Shown: positions 6,591 to 14,001 of the stretch, in pieces
Layout: each line of letters opens with the position of its first letter
How positions within the stretch are numbered: position 1 is the stretch's first letter
DNA from: Gammaproteobacteria bacterium
GTDB taxonomy: Bacteria; Pseudomonadota; Gammaproteobacteria; Xanthomonadales; Marinicellaceae
Assembly: GCA_030426705.1 (NCBI GenBank)
Contig: JAUHXW010000041.1
Span: 1-14,001 of the forward strand
Reading direction: 5' to 3'
DNA: 14,001 nt
Notes under the pieces: model-generated
The model's database searches: none
Told to the model about the DNA's origin: nothing
Seen by the model: the letters and a program-made list of their open reading frames with translations, nothing else
Translations under genes and position numbers: made by a program

Positions 6591-9500
6591 ATGACTTTTC
6601 ATTTGTTGACTTTTATTGGTTCGGATGTTTATTCTCCTTTTAGACTTAACAAGCTGAACCAGGCTTTAGAACATGAAGCCACCGAAATTTTGCAAGCCAG
6701 AAATTTCTATGTTTTGGAATCTGAGGAACAACTAACCCCAGCAGCAATTGATAAAATTGAGGGATTGTTGTCTGCAAAGCTGTATCAGCAACCCTTAACT
6801 GATTTACAGCAAATGATCATGCCAAGACCTGGCACGATTTCTCCCTGGTCAACCAAAGCATCCGATATCATGCACCATTGTGGGCTGGAACAAGTGAACC
6901 GTGTTGAGGCAGGACGGTTGTTAACCATGAACAATGACCATGATTTCAATCATGATTTGGTGATGGATCGCATGACTGAAGCCTTTTTTACCAGTCGTGA
7001 TGCTTTGCAAGGGCTTTTTGATCATCAACAGCCTAATCCGGTTAATCATGTTGACATCAAATCACATGGCAAGAGCAAGCTTGAAGCGTTAAACAAAAGT
7101 ATGGGCCTGGCCTTGTCTGATGAAGAAATCGATTATCTTTACAACAGTTACCAAAAATTGGACAAGTTGCCTACTGATGTTGAATTGATGATGTTTGCTC
7201 AAGCCAACTCTGAGCATTGTCGCCATAAAATATTCAATGCCGAATGGCAAATTGACGATCAGCAGCAAGCCCTGTCTTTGTTTAAGATGATCAAGAACAC
7301 CGAACAACAAACCACCGCGCCTGCTTTGTCCGCGTATAAAGACAATGCGGCGGTCTTTGCAGGTGGCAAAGGGCAGCGGATGGTTACCAATGACAGGCAT
7401 CAATATACCGAAGTTGAACAGGACATTGATGTACTGATTAAGGTGGAAACACATAACCACCCCACGGGTATTGAACCTTTTGCCGGTGCAGCCACCGGAT
7501 CGGGTGGTGAAATCAGGGATGAAGCGGCAACTGGTCAAGGTGCCAAGCCTAAAGCCGGGCTGTGTGGTTTTTCAGTCAGTCATCTGCACATTCCTGAGTA
7601 CCCACAACTGTGGGAGCAAAACGCACCAGGAACGCCAAGCCGCATGGCGACTTCATTTGAAATCATGCAAAAAGGACCGATTGGCGCTGCTGCATTTAAT
7701 AACGAATTTGGCCGTCCAAATATTTGTGGTTATTTCAGAAATTTTGAACAACAGACCAGTGAAATCAATCAATGGCGAGGTTATCACAAACCCATCATGC
7801 TCGCCGGTGGTATGGGTCATATCAACCACATTCATACCACCAAGCAGGACACACAAGCCGGTGATTATGTGGTGGTGTTGGGTGGGCCAGCCATGTTGAT
7901 TGGTTTAGGTGGTGGTGCAGCCAGTTCCATCAGCAGTGCTGATGGGCAAGAAGATTTGGATTTTGCCTCAGTGCAACGTGGAAATCCTGAAATGCAGAGA
8001 CGTTGCCAGGAAGTGATTGACCGTTGTTGGTATCGGGAAAATGAAAGCCCAATTCGTTCAATACATGATGTGGGCGCTGGTGGCTTGTCCAATGCCATAC
8101 CAGAAATTTTGGATGATGCTTCTCTGGGTGCAGAGATTGAGTTGCGCCGTTTACAGATTGACCATGTGTCGATGTCACCGATGGAGATTTGGTGTAATGA
8201 GTCACAAGAACGTTATGTTTTATCAGTAAAACCTGAAAAACTGGAAAAATTCAAACAAATCTGTGAACGTGAGCGTTGTCCATTTGCCATTATGGGCACT
8301 GCTACGGCTGAACAGAAACTGGAATTGAGTGATGAGTTCTTTGGAAACAAACCGGTCGATATTCCCATGGATTTGCTGTTTGGTAATACGCCGAAAACAG
8401 AAATCGATATTGAGACTCGTGTTCCTGTAACGCAAACATTCAAACCATTGGTCAAAACCCTGAAAGAACAGGTTGAATTGGTGTTGTCATTTCCTACTGT
8501 GGCCAGTAAAAAATATTTGATAACCATTGGTGATCGTACTGTTTCTGGTTTAATTCATCGAGATCAAATGGTCGGTCCATGGCAAGTGCCAGTGGCGGAT
8601 TGTGGTATGACCTTGCGTGATTATCACGGCTATGCGGGTGAAGCCATGGCAGTGGGCGAACGCACACCATTGGCTTTACTGAATCCAGCGGCGTCAGCGC
8701 GTATGGCAGTCACCGAAGCCATCACCAATTTATTGGGTGTAGGTTTGACCTCACTGAATCAAATCAAATTGTCGGCCAACTGGATGGCCGCCAGTTCCCA
8801 TGAAGGTGAATTTCAGGCTTTGTTCGAAGCAGTCAAAGCCATTGGTATGGAGTTGTGTCCAGATTTAGACATCGGCATACCTGTGGGTAAAGATTCCATG
8901 TCCATGCAAACCCGCTGGCAGGATGGCGAACACAGCAAACAGGTAACAGCACCCATGTCGTTAATCATCTCTGCTTTTGCATCAGTAGCAGATGTCAGAA
9001 AACACTTGACGCCACAACTCAGTGGCAAAGCCGGCAATGAATTGCTGTTGATTGATTTGTCAGCTGGTAAAAATCGCATGGGCGGTTCGGTGCTGTATCA
9101 AGCACAGCAACAAATGGGTGAAGAAACGCCGGACTTAGACCAGCCACAACATTTAAAAAACCTGTTTGGTTTTATGTCGGCAGCCATAGAACAGCAGTTG
9201 CTGTTGGCGTGTCATGATAAATCGGATGGTGGTTTGTTGACCACGGTGGCAGAGATGGCCTTCGCTGGGCATTGTGGGGTGCAAATCAATGTGCCTGAAC
9301 AGCAAGCTGCTGATGGCTTTTTATTCAATGAAGAACCTGGTGTGGTGATTGAGGTCAATGACGGGTCACTTGATGCATTGATGGAATTGTTGACACAATA
9401 TGATTTGACCGAATTGACTCATCATATTGGTGGTATCACCACTGATGACGCCATCGCCATTGCTGATGGTGCAGAAAAAACCAGCTGGAAACGGACTGAA

Positions 9501-10427
9501 TTGGAAAGTATTTGGGCGAAACCCAGTTACCTGATGGCGAAAAACCGTGACAACCCTGAATGTGCAGAACAGGAATTCCGAGCCATCAAACAGATTGATT
9601 CGGGCATGCAACCCAAAGTGGATTTTGTTTACGATGAAACTTTGTTGGCTCCTTGTGTCAACACAACAAAACCCAAGATGGCGGTGTTGCGCGAACAAGG
9701 TGTGAATGGCCAAAATGAAATGGCCGCAGCTTTTATGCGGGCAGGTTTTGACTGTGTCGACGTGCACATGCAGGATTTGATCAGTGGTCAGGTTAAATTG
9801 GATGGTTTTAACGGTCTGGTCGCTTGTGGTGGATTTTCTTACGGTGATGTGCTGGGCGCTGGGTTGGGTTGGGCCAAAACCATTTTATACACCGAACAGT
9901 TGCGCGAGCAGTTTACAGCCTTTTTTGCCAATCAGGAAAAATTTGCCTTGGGTGTTTGTAATGGTTGTCAAATGTTGTCAGGTTTGCGTCAAATCATTCC
10001 TGGTACAGCCGATTGGCCTGATTTTTTAAGGAACAAGAGTGAGCAGTTTGAAGCACGGTTTTCTCAATTGGCCATTCAAGAAAGTAATAACCTGTTTTTT
10101 GCCGGGATGGCGGGTGCGAACATACCTGTGGCCATTGCTCATGGGGAAGGTCGAGCTGATTTTGCAGGCAAAGGGGTGAACAGCAACCTGGTAGCAGCCA
10201 GTTACATCGACAACGCAGGTAATCCAACCATGCAATACCCCTTCAATCCCAATGGTTCAACTGATGCTGTTGCAGCAGTGAGTAATGAAGCAGGCAATGT
10301 GCTGGCGATGATGCCACATCCGGAACGCGTGTTTCGAAGTGCGCAAATGTCCTGGGCTCCTGATGGTTGGGGTGAAAACTCGCCCTGGATGAGAATGTTT
10401 TATAATGCCAGGTTGTTTGTAAAATAA
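6591..10427 (+). CDS. purL: Phosphoribosylformylglycinamidine synthase (FGAM synthase)
   Basis: A 1278-residue large-type PurL (E. coli: 1295) that converts FGAR, glutamine and ATP to FGAM in the fourth step of purine synthesis, in the cytoplasm. The N-terminal domain includes 'PRPGTISPWSTKASDI' (near residue 80), and the linker has 'AQANSEHCRHKIFNAEW' (near 205). The ATP-binding catalytic domain has 'KVETHNHPTGIEPFAGAATG' (near 285) and 'PVGKDSMSMQTRW' (near 765). The C-terminal class I glutaminase domain has nucleophile Cys1123 (GVCNGCQML) and the His1243/Glu1245 pair (MPHPERVF). ATG 6591 was chosen because the protein then begins like PurL; an in-frame TTG at 6525 would add 22 residues unlike the family. 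All key residues are intact. A putative operon partner starts 20 bases downstream. Confidence 0.98.
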   Translation: MTFHLLTFIGSDVYSPFRLNKLNQALEHEATEILQARNFYVLESEEQLTPAAIDKIEGLLSAKLYQQPLTDLQQMIMPRPGTISPWSTKASDIMHHCGLEQVNRVEAGRLLTMNNDHDFNHDLVMDRMTEAFFTSRDALQGLFDHQQPNPVNHVDIKSHGKSKLEALNKSMGLALSDEEIDYLYNSYQKLDKLPTDVELMMFAQANSEHCRHKIFNAEWQIDDQQQALSLFKMIKNTEQQTTAPALSAYKDNAAVFAGGKGQRMVTNDRHQYTEVEQDIDVLIKVETHNHPTGIEPFAGAATGSGGEIRDEAATGQGAKPKAGLCGFSVSHLHIPEYPQLWEQNAPGTPSRMATSFEIMQKGPIGAAAFNNEFGRPNICGYFRNFEQQTSEINQWRGYHKPIMLAGGMGHINHIHTTKQDTQAGDYVVVLGGPAMLIGLGGGAASSISSADGQEDLDFASVQRGNPEMQRRCQEVIDRCWYRENESPIRSIHDVGAGGLSNAIPEILDDASLGAEIELRRLQIDHVSMSPMEIWCNESQERYVLSVKPEKLEKFKQICERERCPFAIMGTATAEQKLELSDEFFGNKPVDIPMDLLFGNTPKTEIDIETRVPVTQTFKPLVKTLKEQVELVLSFPTVASKKYLITIGDRTVSGLIHRDQMVGPWQVPVADCGMTLRDYHGYAGEAMAVGERTPLALLNPAASARMAVTEAITNLLGVGLTSLNQIKLSANWMAASSHEGEFQALFEAVKAIGMELCPDLDIGIPVGKDSMSMQTRWQDGEHSKQVTAPMSLIISAFASVADVRKHLTPQLSGKAGNELLLIDLSAGKNRMGGSVLYQAQQQMGEETPDLDQPQHLKNLFGFMSAAIEQQLLLACHDKSDGGLLTTVAEMAFAGHCGVQINVPEQQAADGFLFNEEPGVVIEVNDGSLDALMELLTQYDLTELTHHIGGITTDDAIAIADGAEKTSWKRTELESIWAKPSYLMAKNRDNPECAEQEFRAIKQIDSGMQPKVDFVYDETLLAPCVNTTKPKMAVLREQGVNGQNEMAAAFMRAGFDCVDVHMQDLISGQVKLDGFNGLVACGGFSYGDVLGAGLGWAKTILYTEQLREQFTAFFANQEKFALGVCNGCQMLSGLRQIIPGTADWPDFLRNKSEQFEARFSQLAIQESNNLFFAGMAGANIPVAIAHGEGRADFAGKGVNSNLVAASYIDNAGNPTMQYPFNPNGSTDAVAAVSNEAGNVLAMMPHPERVFRSAQMSWAPDGWGENSPWMRMFYNARLFVK

Positions 10428-10447
10428 AGAGAAACAACTAAATCGAC

Positions 10448-11071
10448 ATGAAATCACCCATAAAAGAATTACTGGTCAGTGCGATTTTATTCCTGCCCTT
10501 GTGTTTTTTTATTTGGTTTTATGCAGCGTCTTTGTTGATTTTGCCAGTAAAATATTTGGCTGAAACGGCTTTGTTGTTGTGGCAAAATGATTTGTTCAAT
10601 GGCATCAGTCAACAAGGTTTTTTGTTGAATGTGGAAACTTTGATTTTTCCAAAAGGGCAACAAGCTGGAACAGCTGGTCAAATTGCGGTTTTGGATGTGG
10701 TTGTCAACCCAATGAAATATGGCTATGGTTTGGCGGTGTTTGTGGGTTTGGTGATTTCACTGCCCAACACAGCAACCCGTTATCGCTTGATTCAGGTGCT
10801 GATAGGGTACTTGCTGGTTTGTTTGATTCAGGCCAATGGTGTATTTTGGGAAACCTGTAAAACCCTGTTGTTTGCGGGAGGGCCTGATGGATTGGCAGCG
10901 ATAAACCAGACAGGCATCAGCCATGATTTGGTTGCTGTGATGTATCAAATGTCGTATTTGATACTGCCTGCAGTGGTCCCGGTGGTGGCTTGGGTGCTGT
11001 TGAACCGGCAATTTGTCGAAGACATCACAGCCTTTAACAGCAAGCAAAACAATGAGAAAGCGGAATCCTGA
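10448..11071 (+). CDS. Unidentified multi-pass membrane protein, possibly exosortase H-associated type
   Basis: A 207-residue hydrophobic protein with about four transmembrane helices: residues 9-35, 88-107, 115-132 and 165-188. A roughly 50-residue region between the first two, containing 'ISQQGFLLNVETLIF' and 'GQIAVLDVVVNPMKYGYGLA', is probably outside the membrane. The C-terminal tail is charged. I see no catalytic motif. The 'VNPxKYGYGL' stretch and helix layout vaguely recall the small membrane proteins annotated as exosortase H-associated, but this is from memory and no exosortase or IPTL-CTERM target is in the window. The gene starts 20 bases after purL without a clear Shine-Dalgarno and has no terminator on either side, so co-transcription with purL is likely. 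Codon use matches its neighbours. It is a real gene; its function is open. Confidence 0.75.
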   Translation: MKSPIKELLVSAILFLPLCFFIWFYAASLLILPVKYLAETALLLWQNDLFNGISQQGFLLNVETLIFPKGQQAGTAGQIAVLDVVVNPMKYGYGLAVFVGLVISLPNTATRYRLIQVLIGYLLVCLIQANGVFWETCKTLLFAGGPDGLAAINQTGISHDLVAVMYQMSYLILPAVVPVVAWVLLNRQFVEDITAFNSKQNNEKAES

Positions 11072-11127
11072 GAAACTTTTGATTACTTGGGACTGTCTGA
11101 GAGAAGCAACGAAAGAAACATAACAAT

Positions 11128-12861
11128 ATGTCAGAGAATACAGTTAAAGAGCAACAAGAGACAGAAACTGTCCAACCAAAGAATTTCGAACAACAATTGT
11201 GCGAATACCTGGTTGAGCAAGGCCGCATCAAGGAAGAAGACTTACAACGTGGCTTGCGCTTGAATAAGGAAAGTTTTGGTGTGTCTTTGGTTCCTTTGCT
11301 GGTTCGTTTGGGTCTGGCATCAGAGCGTGATGTGGCGCAATCCTTGCATGAACTGCTTGAATACCCCATCATCAGCGACAAGGATTTTCCTGAATCTACA
11401 TCGGTAGATGTTGAATTTCCCATCAGGTACATGCGCGAAAGCCAATTTGTTCCTCTGGAAGAGAGTGATGATGAATTGACTGTGGTGATGGTCTATCCTT
11501 ATGAAGATTACCTGATCAAGGGCATCAAAATGGTGGCACAAAAGGAATTGATCATAAAAATTGGCCTGCCCTCGGATGTGGAAAATGCCATCGAGCGCTA
11601 TTATGGCGGTGGTAAATCAGCCATGGGTCAACTGGTTGAAGGCCTGGCCAATGAAGGTGGTGAAATCGAAGATGTTGAACATTTAAAAGATTTGGCCTCC
11701 GAAGCACCAGTTATTCGACTGGTGAATATGATCATGCAACGCGCAGTTGAATCCAGGGCTTCAGATATTCATATTGAGCCTTTTGAAAACCGCTTAAAAG
11801 TGCGCTACCGCTTAGATGGTGTGTTACACGAAGTGGAATCACCACCAGCCAGATCGACCGCTGCGGTGATTAGCCGGATTAAAATCATGGCGAAATTGAA
11901 CATCGCTGAACGTCGTTTACCACAAGACGGTCGCATCATGTTGCGGGTGCAAGGTAAGGAACTCGATTTAAGGGTTTCAACTGTGCCCACTGCTTATGGC
12001 GAAAGTGTGGTGATGCGTATTTTGGATCGTGAAAGCATCGTCTTTGATTTCAATCAACTGGGCTTTCGCAAGCACACTTTGGATCCATTCCTCAAAGTAT
12101 TGGAAATGCCACACGGTATTTTGCTGGTAACAGGCCCAACCGGTTCTGGTAAAACCACCACACTGTACACCGCATTACAACGATTGAACACCGAAGACCG
12201 CAAAATCATCACCGTAGAAGATCCTGTGGAATATCAATTAACCGGTATCAATCAAATCCAGGCCAAAGCGTCCATTGGTCTCGATTTTTCATCTGCGTTG
12301 CGTGCCATCGTGCGACAAGATCCGGATATCATCATGATTGGTGAGATGCGTGATTTGGAAACAGCGCGAATTGCGATTCAATCGGCTTTGACTGGTCACT
12401 TGGTGTTGTCTACCATTCACACCAACTCAGCTGCTGGTGGCATCACGCGGATGATTGATATGGGTGTGGAAGATTATTTGTTGACCTCTACAGTCAATGG
12501 CCTGCTGGCACAGCGATTGGTCAGAAGGTTAGATAAATCCAGCATGGAAAAATACAAAGTGATGCCGGAAATGGCTGAAGAGTTGAAATTGCATGAGCTG
12601 ACTGATGAAAAAGACATTTATTTTTATCGCCCACAGCCTTCGGAAGAAAATCCCACAGGCTATACCGGTCGGATGTCAATTCTGGAATGCTTGACCATGA
12701 GTGAGGAACTCAGACGCTTGGTAATGAAAGGTGCCACCGCTGGCGAACTACAAAGACAAGCACAGGCTGAAGGCATGTTGACCATGTATCAGGATGGCTT
12801 GTTGAAATGTTTGGCTGGTGACACCAGTTTTGAAGAAGTTATCAGGGTATCGCACGAATAA
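11128..12861 (+). CDS. gspE: Type II secretion ATPase GspE lacking the zinc tetracysteine motif
   Basis: A 577-residue secretion ATPase that powers pseudopilus assembly at the inner-membrane face. The N-terminal GspE/MshE-like domain spans about 20-160 ('LVEQGRIKEEDLQRGL'). The catalytic part has Walker A GPTGSGKT at 336-343, the Asp box ITVEDPVEY at 361-369, Walker B 'DPDIIMIGEMRD' at 398-409 and the His box 'LTGHLVLSTIHTN' at 421-433. Where GspE and PilB normally carry two CxxC pairs that bind zinc, this protein has 'RRLDKSSMEKY' (466-476) and 'RPQPSEENPTGYTGR' (501-515), with no cysteines. The gene overlaps gspF (TAATG). A PilB of type IV pili is the alternative, but the N-terminal domain and gspF partner favour GspE. 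Confidence 0.9.
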   Translation: MSENTVKEQQETETVQPKNFEQQLCEYLVEQGRIKEEDLQRGLRLNKESFGVSLVPLLVRLGLASERDVAQSLHELLEYPIISDKDFPESTSVDVEFPIRYMRESQFVPLEESDDELTVVMVYPYEDYLIKGIKMVAQKELIIKIGLPSDVENAIERYYGGGKSAMGQLVEGLANEGGEIEDVEHLKDLASEAPVIRLVNMIMQRAVESRASDIHIEPFENRLKVRYRLDGVLHEVESPPARSTAAVISRIKIMAKLNIAERRLPQDGRIMLRVQGKELDLRVSTVPTAYGESVVMRILDRESIVFDFNQLGFRKHTLDPFLKVLEMPHGILLVTGPTGSGKTTTLYTALQRLNTEDRKIITVEDPVEYQLTGINQIQAKASIGLDFSSALRAIVRQDPDIIMIGEMRDLETARIAIQSALTGHLVLSTIHTNSAAGGITRMIDMGVEDYLLTSTVNGLLAQRLVRRLDKSSMEKYKVMPEMAEELKLHELTDEKDIYFYRPQPSEENPTGYTGRMSILECLTMSEELRRLVMKGATAGELQRQAQAEGMLTMYQDGLLKCLAGDTSFEEVIRVSHE

Positions 12862-14001
12862 TGGCACAGTTTATCTACAAAGCAATCACCCCAACCGGTG
12901 AACAGTTGGAAGGGCATATGGAAGCCGCTTCGCAAGCCGAGGTCATCCTGAAGATTCAGGAAGCAGGCAATATGCCGGTTTCTGCCAAAGAACTCAAGCC
13001 TGGTTTTTCGCTGGAAAACCTGTTGGCCAAACGCAGTAAAGTATCACAGAAACAAGTGGGTTTTTTTACTGAACAACTGGCTACATTATTAAACTCTGGT
13101 ATGCCTTTGGACCGTTCTTTATCAGTGATGATTGATTTGTCTGATGATGAACGCATCAGGGTAATGGTTGAACAAATCAGGGACAAAGTCCGTGGTGGTG
13201 GCACTTTGTCAGATGCACTTGAAGAGCAACATGGTGTGTTCTCAACGATGTACACCAACATGGTCAGGGCCGGTGAAATGGGCGGTACTTTGGAATTATC
13301 CTTACAACGCTTGAGCGATTATTTGAAAAACTCCAAGGAACTGAAAGATTCTGTGGTTTCTGCGATGATTTACCCGGCCATTCTGTTGGTATTGGCGGTG
13401 GGTTCTTTGTTTATTCTGTTGGCCAAAGTGGTGCCGAAATTTAAGCCACTTTTTGAAGATGCCAATATTGAGCTGCCCTTTATCACTCAAATTGTGTTTG
13501 CTGCAGCGGCTTTGGTGCAAAGCTTTTGGTGGGTGTTAATGATTTTGATTATTGTGGCGGTGTTATTGTTCAAACAAAAAATGAAAGACCCGGAATTTCG
13601 GTTTAAGTGGGATCAAAAAATGTTGAACTTACCGTTATTTGGTGAATTGATTACCCGAGTAGAAACGGCCAAATTTACCCGCACCCTGGGCACTTTGGCA
13701 GACAGTGGTGTGCCTTTGTTATCGGGTTTGTCGGTGGCGAAAAAAGTGATAAACAACACGGTGATTCTCAAAGCCATCACCGAGGCCACAGAAAAAGTCA
13801 AACATGGTGCACCTTTGTCTGATGCTTTGGCCAAAGAAAAGGCGTTTCCCAAATTGGCGCAGCAGTTGCTGAGCGTAGGTGAGGAAACCGGGAATCTTGA
13901 TGAGATGCTGGTTCGTGCCTCAGATACTTATGATGGTGAAGTGAAAAACACCATCGATCGCATGTTGTCGGTATTGGTACCCGTGTTGGTGCTGATATTG
14001 G
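12861..14001 (+). CDS. gspF: Type II secretion inner-membrane platform protein GspF, C-terminally cut by window end
   Basis: An open frame of 380 codons runs off the right edge; GspF is usually about 400 residues, so some 20-30 are missing. It begins 'MAQFIYKAITPTGEQLEG', typical of the GspF/PilC N terminus. Two homologous GspF domains are present: one around residues 60-190 ('FFTEQLATLLNSGMPLDRSL', 'MVRAGEMGGTLELSLQRL') and a second from about 265 ('FTRTLGTLADSGVPLLSGL', 'LLSVGEETGNLDEML'). Transmembrane segments lie near 171-190 (YPAILLVLALGSVFILLAKV), 212-240 and at the cut end (about 368 on). It anchors GspE and the assembling pseudopilus in the inner membrane. Its ATG shares one base with the gspE stop codon, so the two are translationally coupled. 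Confidence 0.93.
   Translation, partial: MAQFIYKAITPTGEQLEGHMEAASQAEVILKIQEAGNMPVSAKELKPGFSLENLLAKRSKVSQKQVGFFTEQLATLLNSGMPLDRSLSVMIDLSDDERIRVMVEQIRDKVRGGGTLSDALEEQHGVFSTMYTNMVRAGEMGGTLELSLQRLSDYLKNSKELKDSVVSAMIYPAILLVLAVGSLFILLAKVVPKFKPLFEDANIELPFITQIVFAAAALVQSFWWVLMILIIVAVLLFKQKMKDPEFRFKWDQKMLNLPLFGELITRVETAKFTRTLGTLADSGVPLLSGLSVAKKVINNTVILKAITEATEKVKHGAPLSDALAKEKAFPKLAQQLLSVGEETGNLDEMLVRASDTYDGEVKNTIDRMLSVLVPVLVLIL

Noticed and set aside
7089..7538. 149-codon open frame on the - strand inside purL
   Set aside because: It is a shadow of a fully conserved purL coding region, with no recognisable protein features and no ribosome binding site context.
9366..9767. 133-codon open frame on the - strand inside purL
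   Set aside because: It lies antisense to conserved PurL sequence, is Phe/His/Cys-rich and unlike neighbouring proteins; judged a chance frame.

Overview
The window is 14 kb of compact, low-to-moderate GC chromosome, coding almost entirely on the + strand. Gene content, the xerD-dsbC pairing and the style of the TonB and type II secretion genes all point to a gammaproteobacterium, probably marine or aquatic. A Marinicella-like organism is a guess from overall feel and is not proven by the sequence. There are no tRNA or rRNA genes, insertion sequences, CRISPR arrays or phage genes, and no gene-free stretch longer than about 140 bases.

Layout. (1) Bases 1-4712 hold an energy-transduction operon of the 'TonB2' type. 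It contains the end of a DUF3450 periplasmic protein, a large ExbB-like channel protein with a signal peptide and periplasmic coiled coil (TtpC-like), a small ExbB, ExbD, a short TonB, and a secreted TPR protein. Gaps are 2-10 bases except one 59-base gap before exbD. (2) xerD starts on the base after the TPR gene's stop codon (TAAATG). After 123 bases comes dsbC, which closes with a strong intrinsic terminator at 6473-6500. (3) purL, a full-length FGAM synthase, follows from 6591. A short unrecognised four-helix membrane protein gene lies 20 bases after it. (4) From 11128 to the window end are gspE and most of gspF, overlapping as TAATG. They look like the first genes of a type II secretion cluster that continues past the right edge.

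How they work together. The ExbB/ExbD/TonB module converts the proton gradient across the inner membrane into movement of an outer-membrane receptor. DUF3450, the coiled-coil ExbB and the TPR protein are accessory periplasmic parts whose exact role is poorly known. DsbC repairs disulfides in the periplasm, where secreted type II substrates fold. XerD (chromosome dimer resolution) and PurL (purine synthesis) are housekeeping genes.

Nothing here is a clearly new system. The points most worth a second look are: a matching palindrome (GAACCAAT, 9-10 bases, ATTGGTC) at nearly the same distance before exbD and dsbC; a GspE that has lost all four zinc-binding cysteines; the unidentified membrane protein after purL; and the DUF3450/coiled-coil ExbB pair.
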